NCBI RefSeq assembly: GCF_001687565.2
Contig: NZ_CP016534.2
Coordinates: 1,120,501 to 1,184,500 of the forward strand
DNA length: 64,000 nt
Source: Planococcus antarcticus DSM 14505
GTDB taxonomy: Bacteria > Bacillota > Bacilli > Bacillales_A > Planococcaceae
Reading direction: 5' to 3'
Part shown: positions 24,589 through 34,061 of the stretch, in pieces
Numbering within the stretch: position 1 is the stretch's first letter
Layout: every line of letters starts with the position of its first letter
Made by a program: the position numbers and the translations under genes
The notes under the pieces: generated by a model
The model's database searches: none
The model's input: the letters and a program-made list of their open reading frames with translations, nothing else
What the model was told of the DNA's origin: nothing

Positions 24589-25774
24589 TATTTGGTCAAG
24601 AAGACTTCATAAGTACACTGTTGAAGTCCAAAATTACCTGAAATATATTTTTACTGATCATATCGCCGTCGTCCTATTATTCGCTCTTGGAGCAGCAGGA
24701 TTCGCATACAGCGAATGGATACAGGACATTCCGTCTGAATTCCCGGGAGCGCTCCTGTTGGCAGTGGTCTTTGGGTTATTACTAGCTGTCAGTCCACCAT
24801 CAACCTTATTAAAAGAAGCAGATTCGGTGTATTTTTTGCCTTTGGAAAACAAGCTGGATGAATTTTTAAAACCAGCTTTGAAATGGTCGTTCTTTTCTCA
24901 ATTGTACTTGCCGATCATTGTCTTTATCGTTTCGCTGCCGATGGTTAATGCTCTCTACGGCCTGCCATCTTCCTTTTTGATTGGCTTTCCGATTTTGCTG
25001 CTGCTGATTAAATGGTGGAATGTCCAGACAGAGTTTGCTTTTCGCAGACAAGGAGCAGGTGAGGGCATCTGGCTAGACCGGTTGCTGCGTTTCTTGTTGG
25101 TCGGACTGTTTGTGTACTTTTATGTAGAAGAGCAATTGGTGATTGCTGTCCTTGTACTGTTTGCGATCATTTTTTATGGCAAATGGATAGCCCGTAAAGC
25201 GGTGGGCAAGCCTTTCGCTTATGAACATTTTATCGGTTTGGAAGAAAACCGTATGCTGCGTTTCTATCAATTTGCCAATTACTTTACCGATGTTCCCCAT
25301 CTGAAGGGCAAAATCAAAGCTAGAACCTGGCTGAATTGGATTTATCGATTTATCGAGCCGGGTCTTAAAAACGCTCACTTGTATCTGGTCTGGAGAACTT
25401 TTGTTCGATCGGATGAATTGTTTTATCTATGGGTGCGGCTGACGGCCATCATCGTGGTGGGTGCGTGGTTTATTCCATTCCAAATTGGGATCGTGTTATT
25501 TGCCGGAGCCTTGGCATTCGCGACGGTCATCCAGATCTGGCAAGGGCTGACGCATACCCAGCATTTCCGGATGGACAATCTGTTTCCACTGACTCAATTC
25601 AGCAGACAGCAGGCTGTCCGGAAACTCATCACGCTGCTGCAGATTTTGCAAAGCATAGCTACAGCAGTTGTTTTGCTGGTGATAGGCGAGGTGATTACGG
25701 CTCTGTTGACTTTGGGTGTCATTTTAGCCGTTTCTCTCTTTACCGTTGCGGTTTTAAAAAGCAAGAAAAATTAA
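24572..25774 (+). CDS. ecsB: EcsB, ABC transporter membrane subunit
   Basis: A 400-residue membrane protein with several hydrophobic helices in two groups (about 30-190 and 285-395) and a cytoplasmic loop between them. The start RRLHKYTVEVQNYLKYIF and the WRTFVRSDELFYLWVRLT segment are typical of EcsB. It is translationally coupled to ecsA. The third gene of the B. subtilis operon, ecsC, is missing; a terminator follows directly. Confidence 0.9.
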   Translation: MKNLHDIWSRRLHKYTVEVQNYLKYIFTDHIAVVLLFALGAAGFAYSEWIQDIPSEFPGALLLAVVFGLLLAVSPPSTLLKEADSVYFLPLENKLDEFLKPALKWSFFSQLYLPIIVFIVSLPMVNALYGLPSSFLIGFPILLLLIKWWNVQTEFAFRRQGAGEGIWLDRLLRFLLVGLFVYFYVEEQLVIAVLVLFAIIFYGKWIARKAVGKPFAYEHFIGLEENRMLRFYQFANYFTDVPHLKGKIKARTWLNWIYRFIEPGLKNAHLYLVWRTFVRSDELFYLWVRLTAIIVVGAWFIPFQIGIVLFAGALAFATVIQIWQGLTHTQHFRMDNLFPLTQFSRQQAVRKLITLLQILQSIATAVVLLVIGEVITALLTLGVILAVSLFTVAVLKSKKN

Positions 25775-25777
25775 ATC

Positions 25778-25817
25778 GAGCCCAGCATCTAAAAAAAGAT
25801 GCTGGGCTTGAATTTTT
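25778..25817. terminator. bidirectional terminator between ecsB and the M20 amidohydrolase
   Basis: CCCAGCATCT / AGATGCTGGG with an A-rich loop and T-rich flanks on both sides. Confidence 0.85.
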
Positions 25818-26991
25818 ATTTGTGAAAATTGACAGCTGCAGCGCCAAGTGTCTTAGCGGCAAGCAACATGGCTTCTTCTTTGAAATCGAATTTCGGGTGG
25901 TGGTGAGGATAGACCTCTCCATCAGGCATTGCTCCGGTAAAGAAGAATGCTCCTGGAATTTCTTCCAGGTAATAGGCGAAATCTTCTCCGCCCATTTGAG
26001 GGGGACAGTCATAGACTTCTTCAACACCAGGAACAGTTTCTGCGATATCTTTCACATATAAGGTTTCTTTTTCATGATTGATGACCGGCGGATATCCACG
26101 TTTAAAATTAAATTCATAGCGGCTGTTGTTGGCCAAACTGGCGCCTTTAATGACACGCTCCATCTCCGTCTCCATCAGGCTCCGGACATCTTCTTTGAAT
26201 GAACGGACTGTTCCAGACAACACAGCCTGATCAGCAATAATATTGAATGGGTTCTGCGCCACAAACGAACCTACCGATAACACTGCAGATTCTAAAGGGT
26301 CCACACGTCTGGATACTAAAGTCTGCAGATTCGAGACAATTTGAGAACCGATGACGACCGCGTCGATCGTTTCGTGAGGGCTGGCACCGTGGCCACCTCG
26401 TCCTTGAACTTTGAGTTCAAAGCTGTCTGCAGCCGCCATGATTGGGCCGACACGCGTATCGATTCTGCCGAATGGCGTTGTAGACCAAAGGTGGGTACCG
26501 AAAATCGCATCGACCCCATCAAGCACGCCTGCTTCAATCATCGATTTTGCGCCTCCGGGAACCAGCTCTTCGGCATGCTGATGAATCAATACGTACGTTC
26601 CAGCCAATTTATCACGCATATTGTACAGGATTTTTCCAAGTACCAGAAGCGTGGCCGTATGACCGTCGTGGCCGCATGCGTGCATAACTCCATCGACGGT
26701 TGATTGATAGGGAACATTTTCTTTTTGATCCTGGATTGGCAAGGCATCGAAATCAGCGCGCAGTGCAACGGTTTTACCGGGTATAGCACCTTTGATCGTT
26801 GCAACCACACCGTTTCCACCAACACTGTGTTTAACATCGACACCTAATTGTTCATAATAATCACGAATATAGCGGGCTGTTTTGATTTCATGAAACGACG
26901 GTTCGGGATTCATATGCAGGTGACGGCGGATTTCCACCATTTCTGGATAAGCAGTTTCTAAATCAGCGTATATTGCATCAATCACTTTCAA
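25816..26991 (-). CDS. yhaA: M20 family amidohydrolase (YhaA-like)
   Basis: A 391-residue zinc or manganese hydrolase of the M20D group (amidohydrolase/N-acyl amino acid deacylase type). Metal-binding segments are MHACGHDGHTA (His and Asp), HQHAEE (Glu-Glu), GTHLWS, and HHPKFDF near the C terminus. The dimerization domain contains GRGGHGASPHETIDA. Likely substrates are N-acylated amino acids, but the sequence does not tell which. Shine-Dalgarno AAAGGGG lies just before ATG 26991. Synteny with ecsAB matches B. subtilis yhaA. Confidence 0.88.
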   Translation of the reverse strand: MKVIDAIYADLETAYPEMVEIRRHLHMNPEPSFHEIKTARYIRDYYEQLGVDVKHSVGGNGVVATIKGAIPGKTVALRADFDALPIQDQKENVPYQSTVDGVMHACGHDGHTATLLVLGKILYNMRDKLAGTYVLIHQHAEELVPGGAKSMIEAGVLDGVDAIFGTHLWSTTPFGRIDTRVGPIMAAADSFELKVQGRGGHGASPHETIDAVVIGSQIVSNLQTLVSRRVDPLESAVLSVGSFVAQNPFNIIADQAVLSGTVRSFKEDVRSLMETEMERVIKGASLANNSRYEFNFKRGYPPVINHEKETLYVKDIAETVPGVEEVYDCPPQMGGEDFAYYLEEIPGAFFFTGAMPDGEVYPHHHPKFDFKEEAMLLAAKTLGAAAVNFHK

Positions 26992-27116
26992 AACCCCTTT
27001 CTTATACTAAAAGCATATCATAAATAGCTATGGATATGAGCAGACGCAGATGCCCATCTTCTAAGTACCGAAGTAGCGAAATCATAATTGAAGGGATTTA
27101 AAGTCCACCAAAAAAT

Positions 27117-27160
27117 AGAAAAACGCGGCCAAATTCCATTTTAGGAGTCTGGCCACGCTT
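27117..27160 (-). terminator. intrinsic terminator after the cation antiporter gene
   Basis: GCGTGGCCA / TGGCCGCG pairing with a 17- to 18-base loop; on the minus strand it is followed by TTTTTC. Confidence 0.75.
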
Positions 27161-27167
27161 TCTCTAG

Positions 27168-28163
27168 TTAGTAAGTAAAATTCATATACGATGCTGCGAA
27201 ATACACGATGAGAATAATCACCGATGGCAGTGCATAGGACAATGTAGAAGCACTTTCCTTGCGGTAAAGCGAAAACAAAGCAAGCAACGACATAATTAGC
27301 ACGCCGACAGCGATGATCATATTCGCACCAGAAACATCCAACATGATAGGTCCTGCAGTATAGACTGGGTCAGACAGGGCCAAGATAATCATATTGAAAA
27401 TATTACTTCCGAGAATCGCGCCGACAGCCATATTGACATTACTGAGTCGCAGCGCCACAAAGACAGAGATGGCTTCTGGAAGGGAAGTCGCAGCTGCAAT
27501 CAAGAAACTGCCGATAAAGCTGGAGCCTATTCCGGTAATAATAGCAATCTGGTCTCCGGTAATCGATAAAGCAGTACCGGCAGCCAAAATAACAAGTGCT
27601 GCAATAACAAAGCGAAAAATTGCCGCTTTTGGTGATAATGAGGCACTCGGATTATCGGGCTCTTCTTCCGACTCCGCAACCGCTTCTGCTTCAGGATCCA
27701 GTGAAGGTAATTTATTGATGACGACCATACCGACAATATAAGTAATGGCGATAATCAGGGCATCCAAACCAACACCAAGGATTTGGATATCAAGGCGCAA
27801 CCAAAGAGCCATAATGACAAGAACAGTCAATAAAATACCGAGAAGGGCTGTGTAAATATTGTTGCGCGAAGCCCGGTTTAAAATCCGGCGTCTTCTAAGA
27901 AAGAAATCGAATCCAGCAAGGATGAACAAATTGAAAAGGTTCGATCCGACCATGTTTCCGACAGCGATATCAGCATTGCCGATCGCTGCTGCCGAGAAAC
28001 TAGTGGATACTTCCGGCAGGGAAGTGGCACCTGCAAGTAATAGTGTACCGACCATCATACCGCCCATTGCCGTTTTAGAACTGATGACATCGGCGTATTG
28101 GGACAGTTTGATAGATGCGAATACAGTGAGTGCTGCTGCTAATATGAAAATAACGAAAACCAA
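27168..28163 (-). CDS. calcium/cation antiporter (CaCA family, YrbG-like)
   Basis: A 331-residue protein with about ten membrane helices and two inverted alpha-repeats: LLLAGATSLPEVSTSFSAA with AVGNMVGSNLFN, and IAAATSLPEAISVFVA with AVGAILGSNIFN. These Glu- and Asn-containing motifs form the ion sites of Na+/Ca2+-type exchangers. A 35-residue acidic loop (EAEAVAESEEEPDNP) separates the halves. Ion specificity cannot be read from the sequence. It stands alone with its own terminator. No equivalent lies at this point in the B. subtilis map I recall. Confidence 0.9.
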   Translation of the reverse strand: MVFVIFILAAALTVFASIKLSQYADVISSKTAMGGMMVGTLLLAGATSLPEVSTSFSAAAIGNADIAVGNMVGSNLFNLFILAGFDFFLRRRRILNRASRNNIYTALLGILLTVLVIMALWLRLDIQILGVGLDALIIAITYIVGMVVINKLPSLDPEAEAVAESEEEPDNPSASLSPKAAIFRFVIAALVILAAGTALSITGDQIAIITGIGSSFIGSFLIAAATSLPEAISVFVALRLSNVNMAVGAILGSNIFNMIILALSDPVYTAGPIMLDVSGANMIIAVGVLIMSLLALFSLYRKESASTLSYALPSVIILIVYFAASYMNFTY

Positions 28164-28218
28164 GTAATTTCCTCCTTTTTAGTATTGACGAAAATCCAGT
28201 TGCGCTGGTTTGCAGTCA

Positions 28219-28731
28219 TCATTCTTCTTCGGGTTTTGCTCGATAAGTACCGATATACGATACTCCTGAGAAAATATTCGGGCGCTGCGAACCAGCTGGA
28301 CTTTCTGGTTTTGCCGAATGAGCTTGTGCAAAGGCCTGGGACTCTTTCCATTTTTCATAAAAAGCAGGTGATTCCCATTCAGTTAAGACAATATACGTAT
28401 CTGAATCGAGCGGTCTCAGAACGCGAAACGCAACATAGCCCAGTTCGTTTTCGATTGCCCCTGCCCGATTTTTAAAACGGTGTTCGAAAACAGGTCGGCC
28501 TTCTTCGGAGACAGGTATATTATTAAAGACAAAAAATCCTTTTTCTTTAAATTCCCCTGTTCCATCGACCACTTCATAGCGGCGGGGGGTTTGGAAAATC
28601 GTTTTTCCCTCTGTTTCATGGATCATCAAGGTCGTATTTTCACCCTGCATGACAACCATCGTCTCCTCCGAGTGTTTGTCGCGCATTTTTTTCATGTAAT
28701 CGTACGTTCCTGTTGTCATATAAAAATTCAC
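28219..28731 (-). CDS. hmoB: haem-degrading monooxygenase HmoB
   Basis: A 170-residue protein with an N-terminal extension and a C-terminal ABM-type ferredoxin-like domain. The segments FEHRFKNRAGAIENELGY and VLRPLDSDTYIVLTEWES match HmoB (YhgC) of B. subtilis, which opens haem to release iron. GTG 28731 lies 8 bases after AAGGAGG; three upstream codons overlap that site. It is divergent from hemE, so haem synthesis and haem degradation genes share one intergenic region. No clear Fur box was found there. Confidence 0.88.
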   Translation of the reverse strand: MNFYMTTGTYDYMKKMRDKHSEETMVVMQGENTTLMIHETEGKTIFQTPRRYEVVDGTGEFKEKGFFVFNNIPVSEEGRPVFEHRFKNRAGAIENELGYVAFRVLRPLDSDTYIVLTEWESPAFYEKWKESQAFAQAHSAKPESPAGSQRPNIFSGVSYIGTYRAKPEEE

Positions 28732-28838
28732 TGATAACACCTCCTTAAATAATATGCTCTCTTCATTATATCCTTCCCTTTAGAAATCTACACGAAACAG
28801 GTATTGACAATCAAGTGAAAAGCAGAAGTGTCTAATTT

Positions 28839-28867
28839 ATGACAATTGCGCCGGGAATCTATACAAT
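28839..28867 (+). promoter_or_regulatory. promoter of the hemE-hemH-hemY operon
   Basis: -35 ATGACA (28839-28844), 17-base spacer, -10 TACAAT (28862-28867). The leader to hemE is about 70 bases. Confidence 0.6.
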
Positions 28868-28945
28868 AAAGAATGGAGAGTCTATAGTATAGACGGATAT
28901 AGGCAGGCAGACAGCATAGTAGCAGACTGAAGGGATGAAAAAATC

Positions 28946-29992
28946 ATGACATTCAACGACACATATCTTCGCGCAGCGCGAGGAGAAAAAACCGATCATG
29001 TACCGGTTTGGTATATGAGGCAGGCTGGACGTTCCCAGCCGGAATACCGCAAAATCAAGGAAAAATATTCATTGGAGGAAATTACGCATCAGCCAGAGCT
29101 ATGCGCATACGTGACGAAACTTCCTGTGGATCAGTACAATAACGATGCGGCGGTTCTTTACAAAGATATCGTTACCCCATTGCCTGCAATCGGAGTTGAT
29201 GTAAAAATCAAATCGGGAATCGGTCCGGTCATTGATACCCCGATTCGTAGCATGGCAGACATTGAACGTTTAGGTGAAATCAATCCTGAACAGGATGTTG
29301 ATTATGTTCTCGAGACGATTCGTCTGTTGACGCAAGAGCAATTAGATGTGCCGTTGATCGGATTTTCCGGAGCGCCTTTCACATTAGCGAGCTACATGAT
29401 TGAAGGTGGTCCTTCCAAAAGCTACAACAAAACCAAAGCAATGATGGTTTCAGAGCCAGCCATGTGGTTTGCATTGATGGACAAACTGGCAGACACCATC
29501 ATTCCTTACGTAAAAGCACAAATTAAAGCAGGCGCGAAAGCTATCCAAATTTTTGATTCATGGGTTGGCGCATTAAACGTTGAAGATTACCGTATTTTTA
29601 TTAAACCGGTAATGGATCGTATTTTTGCTGAACTGCGCACAGAAGGTGTACCGTTAACGATTTTCGGTGTTGGAGCTAGCCATTTGGCTAAAGAGTGGCA
29701 TGAACTTCCAGTGGACGTAGTCGGATTGGATTGGCGTTTGCCAATTTCAGAAGCACGTTCCATGGGATTGACCAAAACCCTTCAAGGCAATTTAGATCCT
29801 GCTTATTTATTGGCAGACTGGCCGGTAATCGAAGAGCGGACGAAAAAGATTCTGGATATGGGCATGCAAAGTGATGGCTACATATTCAACCTTGGGCATG
29901 GTGTGTTCCCAGAAGTTAATCCGGATACGCTGAAGCGATTGACTTCATTTGTACACGAGTACAGTACTGCTTATAAAAGTAAGTTGAAATAA
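28946..29992 (+). CDS. hemE: uroporphyrinogen decarboxylase
   Basis: A 348-residue enzyme converting uroporphyrinogen III to coproporphyrinogen III in haem synthesis. Signatures: [17 protein letters not shown] (residues ~20-36) with the substrate-binding Arg pair, [17 protein letters not shown], and [14 protein letters not shown] near the C terminus. Length is normal. First gene of hemEHY, with Shine-Dalgarno AAGGGATG. Confidence 0.97.
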   Translation: MTFNDTYLRAARGEKTDHVPVWYMRQAGRSQPEYRKIKEKYSLEEITHQPELCAYVTKLPVDQYNNDAAVLYKDIVTPLPAIGVDVKIKSGIGPVIDTPIRSMADIERLGEINPEQDVDYVLETIRLLTQEQLDVPLIGFSGAPFTLASYMIEGGPSKSYNKTKAMMVSEPAMWFALMDKLADTIIPYVKAQIKAGAKAIQIFDSWVGALNVEDYRIFIKPVMDRIFAELRTEGVPLTIFGVGASHLAKEWHELPVDVVGLDWRLPISEARSMGLTKTLQGNLDPAYLLADWPVIEERTKKILDMGMQSDGYIFNLGHGVFPEVNPDTLKRLTSFVHEYSTAYKSKLK

Positions 29993-30017
29993 GAATAAAA
30001 TTCATGTTGAGGTGATT

Positions 30018-30950
30018 ATGTTGAAGAAGACAATGGGATTATTAGTGATGGCATATGGAACGCCGTACTCAGAAGATGATATTGAGCGCTATTACACACA
30101 TATCCGTCGCGGTCGCAAGCCAAGCGAAGAAAGCTTAGAAGACCTGCGCAGCCGCTACAAAGCAATTGGGGGCCTTTCACCGCTTGCGAAAATTACGTTG
30201 GATCAAGCGAACGGTCTATGTGAACGGTTGAATGAAGTTCAGGATGAAATTGATTTTAAAATGTATCTTGGGTTGAAACATATCGAACCGTTTGTTGAAG
30301 ACGGTGTCGAAGAAATGAGAAAAGATGGCATTACGGAAGCTGTTTCAATTGTGTTGGCACCGCATTTCTCTACTTTCTCCGTGAAGTCGTATAATGGCCG
30401 TGCAGCAGAAGCTGCTGAAAAAGCAGGCATTTCATTGACATCTGTTGAAAGCTGGTACAAAGAACCGAAATTCATCCAATACTGGAGCGAAAAAATCAGC
30501 GCTTCATTCGCTGAAATGTCGGAAGAAGAACGTGCGAAATCTTGCCTGATCGTTTCTGCACATTCGTTGCCAGAGAAAATTATCGCAAATGGCGACCCTT
30601 ACCCAGATCAATTAAAAGAAACAGCCCAAATGCTCCAACAAGCTACGGGTGTTAAAAACGTGGAAATTGGTTGGCAAAGTGCTGGACAAACAGGAGAACC
30701 TTGGATTGGACCAGATGTTCAAGACTTGACTCATGATTTGTTCGAACAAAAAGGATATACATCGTTCGTGTATACACCAGTTGGCTTTGTCACAGACCAT
30801 TTAGAGGTGCTTTTCGATAACGACTACGAATGTAAAGTAGTTTGCCACGACATCGGCGCAAATTACCGTCGTCCTGAAATGCCGAACGTCCAGCCTCTAT
30901 TCATCGATGGCTTGGCTGATGTGGTAATGAGAAAAATGGCAGAAAAGTAA
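30018..30950 (+). CDS. hemH: ferrochelatase (coproporphyrin ferrochelatase)
   Basis: A 310-residue enzyme inserting Fe2+ into coproporphyrin III in the Gram-positive haem route. Visible: [10 protein letters not shown] start, [15 protein letters not shown] with the metal-proximal His, SAHSLPEKI, and [18 protein letters not shown] with the catalytic His-Glu area. ATG 30018 is preferred over GTG 30012, which overlaps GAGGTGA. It lies about 25 bases after hemE and before hemY. Confidence 0.96.
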   Translation: MLKKTMGLLVMAYGTPYSEDDIERYYTHIRRGRKPSEESLEDLRSRYKAIGGLSPLAKITLDQANGLCERLNEVQDEIDFKMYLGLKHIEPFVEDGVEEMRKDGITEAVSIVLAPHFSTFSVKSYNGRAAEAAEKAGISLTSVESWYKEPKFIQYWSEKISASFAEMSEEERAKSCLIVSAHSLPEKIIANGDPYPDQLKETAQMLQQATGVKNVEIGWQSAGQTGEPWIGPDVQDLTHDLFEQKGYTSFVYTPVGFVTDHLEVLFDNDYECKVVCHDIGANYRRPEMPNVQPLFIDGLADVVMRKMAEK

Positions 30951-30974
30951 AACAATTGAAAGTGAGGATTAAAC

Positions 30975-32414
30975 GTGACCGAACATACGCATAAAGTAAT
31001 CGTCGTGGGCGGCGGCATCACTGGACTGTCAGCGGCGTACTACTTACAAAAACAGGCAATTGAGCAAGGTTTGGAGATTGAAATCACATTGATTGAAGTG
31101 GCCCATCGTCTCGGCGGGAACATCCAGACTTTGCACAAAGATGGTTTTGTAATTGAGCGTGGTCCGGATTCGTTTGTCTCACGAAAAAATAGCATCCAGC
31201 AGTTAGCCAAAGAGTTGGAAATAGAAGACCGATTGGTTCAAAGTGCTCCCGGGAAAACATATGTGGCAGTCGAAAATAATCTTTATCCGATACCGGTTGG
31301 GTCGGTCATGGGCGTGCCAACGAATTTTGGTTCGTTTCTCACTTCGGGCATCAGTTCTTGGTTTGGCAAAGCCCGAGCTTTAGGAGATTTTGTCTTACCG
31401 GCATCCACAACAGTTGAAGATCAGCCACTTGGCAAGTTTTTAAGGCGTAGATTTGGCAATGAATTAGTTGAGAATTTAATCGAACCTTTGTTTTCGGGAG
31501 TTTTTGCTGGAGATATTGACCGTTTGAGCTTAACAGCAACTTTTCCCGAGCTGCTAAAAACAGAACAACAGCATCGAAGTTTAATACGTGGCTTAAAGAA
31601 AAACCGAATATCGGATTACCGGGCATTCAATACTGAAAAAAAAGGCATGTTTCAAACGTTCGAGGGTGGTCTTGAAACACTGGTACGCACCTTAGAAGCA
31701 GAACTTGAAAATTGTACGATCCTTAAAGGCGTAAAGGTCGAAAAACTGGAACGGCAAAATGACCAGGCAAAATTACGACTGAACAATGGCGCCACTATCA
31801 CAGCAGACGGTGTGATTTTCGCATTACCGCATGTTAAGCTGCTGCCAATATTCGAACCTTTGGGATTATTGAGGGGCCTGAAAGAAATGCCTTCAACATC
31901 CATTGCGACGGTATCCATCGCATTCCCGGAAGGTGCCGTGAAACCGGTGCAAGATTGTATGGGTTTTGTGGTGGCACGAAACAGTGACTTTACCATTACA
32001 GCGTGTTCTGCAGCCCACTTGAAGTGGCCGAGCCTGACACCGTCCGGAAAAACCATGTATCGATCTTTTATTGGACGTGTCGGTGACGAAGCAGTCGTGG
32101 AGTTGTCTGATCAAGAAATTGTCAAAGCCGTTTTAGAAGACTTGCATAAATTGTTGGACATTCAGGCAAATCCTGAGTTCACGGTCGTTTCTCGCATGAA
32201 AGAAGCGATGCCTCAATATATAGTAGGACATGTAGAACGTGTGGCTTTAGCGAAAAAAGAGCTACTTGAAGCTCTGCCAATGGTGCAAATTGCAGGTGGA
32301 TCTTTCGAAGGTTTCGGATTGCCAGCCTGCGTTGATCAGGGGAAAGCAGCTGCCAATCAATTAATTGAACGATTTACTGCTGAACCTTTCAGCATGGAGG
32401 GAAATTCACAATGA
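30975..32414 (+). CDS. hemY: coproporphyrinogen III oxidase (HemY/CgoX type)
   Basis: A 479-residue FAD enzyme that oxidizes coproporphyrinogen III to coproporphyrin III with oxygen. N-terminal dinucleotide fold VIVVGGGITGLSAAYYL, GGNIQTLHKDGFVIERGPDSF, the FLRRRFGNELVENLIEPLFSGVFAGD region and C-terminal FAD motif AGGSFEGFGLPACVDQG are all present. GTG 30975 follows GTGAGGA. The stop overlaps the start of the next gene by four bases. Confidence 0.95.
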   Translation: MTEHTHKVIVVGGGITGLSAAYYLQKQAIEQGLEIEITLIEVAHRLGGNIQTLHKDGFVIERGPDSFVSRKNSIQQLAKELEIEDRLVQSAPGKTYVAVENNLYPIPVGSVMGVPTNFGSFLTSGISSWFGKARALGDFVLPASTTVEDQPLGKFLRRRFGNELVENLIEPLFSGVFAGDIDRLSLTATFPELLKTEQQHRSLIRGLKKNRISDYRAFNTEKKGMFQTFEGGLETLVRTLEAELENCTILKGVKVEKLERQNDQAKLRLNNGATITADGVIFALPHVKLLPIFEPLGLLRGLKEMPSTSIATVSIAFPEGAVKPVQDCMGFVVARNSDFTITACSAAHLKWPSLTPSGKTMYRSFIGRVGDEAVVELSDQEIVKAVLEDLHKLLDIQANPEFTVVSRMKEAMPQYIVGHVERVALAKKELLEALPMVQIAGGSFEGFGLPACVDQGKAAANQLIERFTAEPFSMEGNSQ

Positions 32415-32881
32415 AAAAATTTGTAGGGCTTGGATTACCGTTCTTGATGTTGGCAGCTTGCGGAACAGGAGAAGCTGATTCTCCTGGTGCTGGAGAACAA
32501 GTTGAAGAAGTGATGGTGGCATTCAACACCGAAACACAAGCTGACCCGGTTGAGGAAGTTGTGCTATCTGTTACTTTGACACAAGGAGACGAAACTGTAG
32601 AGGATGCGGACGAAGTCGTCTATGAGGTGTGGGAGTCTGGAGATCGCGGCAACAGCGAAATGATTCCAGCCGAGCATATAGAGGACGGTGTATACGAAGC
32701 GGAAACTAGCTTTGAGCAAGAGGGTTTATATTACATGCAGGCACATACGACTGCGAGAAGCTTGCACGTCATGCCGAAACAGGAAATTACGGTCGGCACT
32801 CCGGATCCGGATTCAATCGTTCCAGATGACAGCGATGATTCACAGGGTATGGACAAGATGGAAGATCATTCCAGTCATTGA
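32411..32881 (+). CDS. lipoprotein with YtkA/FixH-like domain
   Basis: A 156-residue exported lipoprotein: signal peptide with lipobox LAAC (Cys17), an immunoglobulin-like YtkA/FixH domain (VEEVVLSVTLTQGD ... YYMQAHTTARSLHVMPKQEI), and a Met/His/Asp-rich tail (DDSQGMDKMEDHSSH) that could bind metal. The ATG overlaps the hemY stop (ATGA), so it is made with the haem enzymes. FixH/YtkA domains elsewhere are tied to copper handling or cytochrome oxidase assembly. That role is inference here. Confidence 0.8.
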   Translation: MKKFVGLGLPFLMLAACGTGEADSPGAGEQVEEVMVAFNTETQADPVEEVVLSVTLTQGDETVEDADEVVYEVWESGDRGNSEMIPAEHIEDGVYEAETSFEQEGLYYMQAHTTARSLHVMPKQEITVGTPDPDSIVPDDSDDSQGMDKMEDHSSH

Positions 32882-32893
32882 TACAGATTGACG

Positions 32894-32922
32894 AAGATGC
32901 TGCTAAGGCAGTATCTTTTTTT
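32894..32922 (+). terminator. intrinsic terminator of the hem operon
   Basis: AAGAT-G-CTGC / GGCAG-T-ATCTT with a short loop, then seven T. Confidence 0.85.
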
Positions 32923-32954
32923 GTAGGATTCTAGAAGTCACTTCGGTCGCTTTG

Positions 32955-33013
32955 GAGCGGGTTCCCGCGATAAGCCAGACAGCTTAAGAACGCTGCCAGT
33001 CTTATCGCTCCAC
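32955..33013. repeat. imperfect palindrome in the hem-yhfH gap
   Basis: GCGATAAG (32967-32974) pairs with CTTATCGC (33001-33008), and GGAGCG with CGCTCC just outside, enclosing CCAGACAGC / GCTGCCAG. It resembles a mobile palindromic unit but has no second copy here. The rest of 33014-33459 shows no gene; a CTGTAA/TTTACAG hairpin lies near 33180-33206. Confidence 0.45.
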
Positions 33014-33459
33014 CCAGTCCTTTGACGCGCCTCAGCTGGATAGCTGCTTAATCAAGTGGGAATTTATTTGTATGTGGTAGGGAGTCGGAGAAGGTTCTGA
33101 ATTCGCTCTGCGCGATTAGCACACGCGCCTTTGCTAAGTGTTATAGTACAGCAATTAGAAAGTAAAGGACAATGGGACCTGTAAGTGGTTTTTGATTTTA
33201 CAGCTCACCTTTTTCTTCGTATTAACTTTTTATCTACTTAAATGAATCTCATGAAAAATGAATTTTCTCTGTGAGAGAAGAAAAGCGATAAGGTGTTAAA
33301 TTTTATGATCACCTGCACGCGCTCTATCTATTATTAAATTGCAAAAGTTCAACACTAGATAGTACGAGTAATTCAAGAAATTAAAAGTGATGCAATTTTC
33401 GTACAGCAGCGACACTTACTTTTCAGACTTTTATTACAACAAGAACATTAAGGAAAGGA

Positions 33460-33715
33460 GAAAAGCAGCGAATGGCAAAGATATGCTCCTGCATCGCTAC
33501 GCTAGTTTCGCCGCAAAGTTACTGCTCGAACTCTCTTCGTTCAATGACTTTCCTGCGGGAGCAGCGAAGCGGCATGAGCCGGAGCCATTGGACTGAGCAG
33601 AGCGGGGAGAGCGGCCATGTCCTGGCAACTGGCGCTGTGACTGTTACGCCAGCTGAATGACTCATATCCTGTGGGCTCAAAAGTGTCCGCCTGAAGCGAT
33701 GTCTCACACATTCAC
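33460..33715. repeat. family B element, core copy
   Basis: Matches the middle of the 21573-22060 element in order: GCTCCTGCATCGCTACGCTAG, TTCGTTCAATGACTTTCCTG, GGGAGCAGCGAAGCG, CTGGCAACTGGC, CATATCCTGTGGG and GTCCGCCTGAAGCGAT. The inverted ends are not clear, so this may be a truncated copy. The short reading frames inside are repeat-derived. Confidence 0.65.
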
Positions 33716-33730
33716 CATTTGTCAAAAATC

Positions 33731-33771
33731 AAAAAACGAAGCAGCGCTAGTTAGCGATGCTTCGTTTTTTC
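33731..33771. terminator. terminator after yhfH
   Basis: AACGAAGCAGCGC / GCGATGCTTCGTT with A and T tracts on both sides; it lies 21 bases past the yhfH stop. Confidence 0.85.
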
Positions 33772-33791
33772 TGAGTATGTTTTAGTTGAAC

Positions 33792-33917
33792 TTATAATTC
33801 GTTGCACGAGTCACATTTAGTACCATAACATTCATGCTGCTCTTCCATTTTTTCTCCACAAGATGCGCACTGTTTCGGGGGCAAGTTCTTGAAAAATTCG
33901 ACTACGTTTTCAATCAT
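33792..33917 (-). CDS. yhfH: YhfH-like small zinc-ribbon protein
   Basis: A 41-residue protein with MIENVVEFFKNLPPKQC at the start, then CASC and CDSC pairs plus Cys30 and His28. It is a compact zinc-ribbon candidate of the YhfH family (function unknown). AAGGAG lies 9 bases before ATG 33917. Position just before lplJ matches the yhfH-yhfJ neighbourhood of B. subtilis. It is shorter than common gene-calling limits. Confidence 0.8.
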   Translation of the reverse strand: MIENVVEFFKNLPPKQCASCGEKMEEQHECYGTKCDSCNEL

Positions 33918-34061
33918 AACTTCCATCTCCTTTTTGTTATAGTACTGTTGGTGTTTAGAGTAGTGTATTATAACAGTTTCGATTAGTCAACCCTAAACAA
34001 TGAATTTATTCGAATAATCCGTTAAACTAGAAAGAAGAACGCAGTCAAAAGGAGAGAGATT

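Noticed and set aside
28803..28836. TTGACA with TCTAAT as hemE promoter
   Set aside because: Spacing is about 21 bases; ATGACA-N17-TACAAT just downstream fits better.
33387..33660. Two overlapping frames of 62-69 codons
   Set aside because: They lie in a family B repeat core and parallel frames in the 21573-22060 copy; no conserved protein features.
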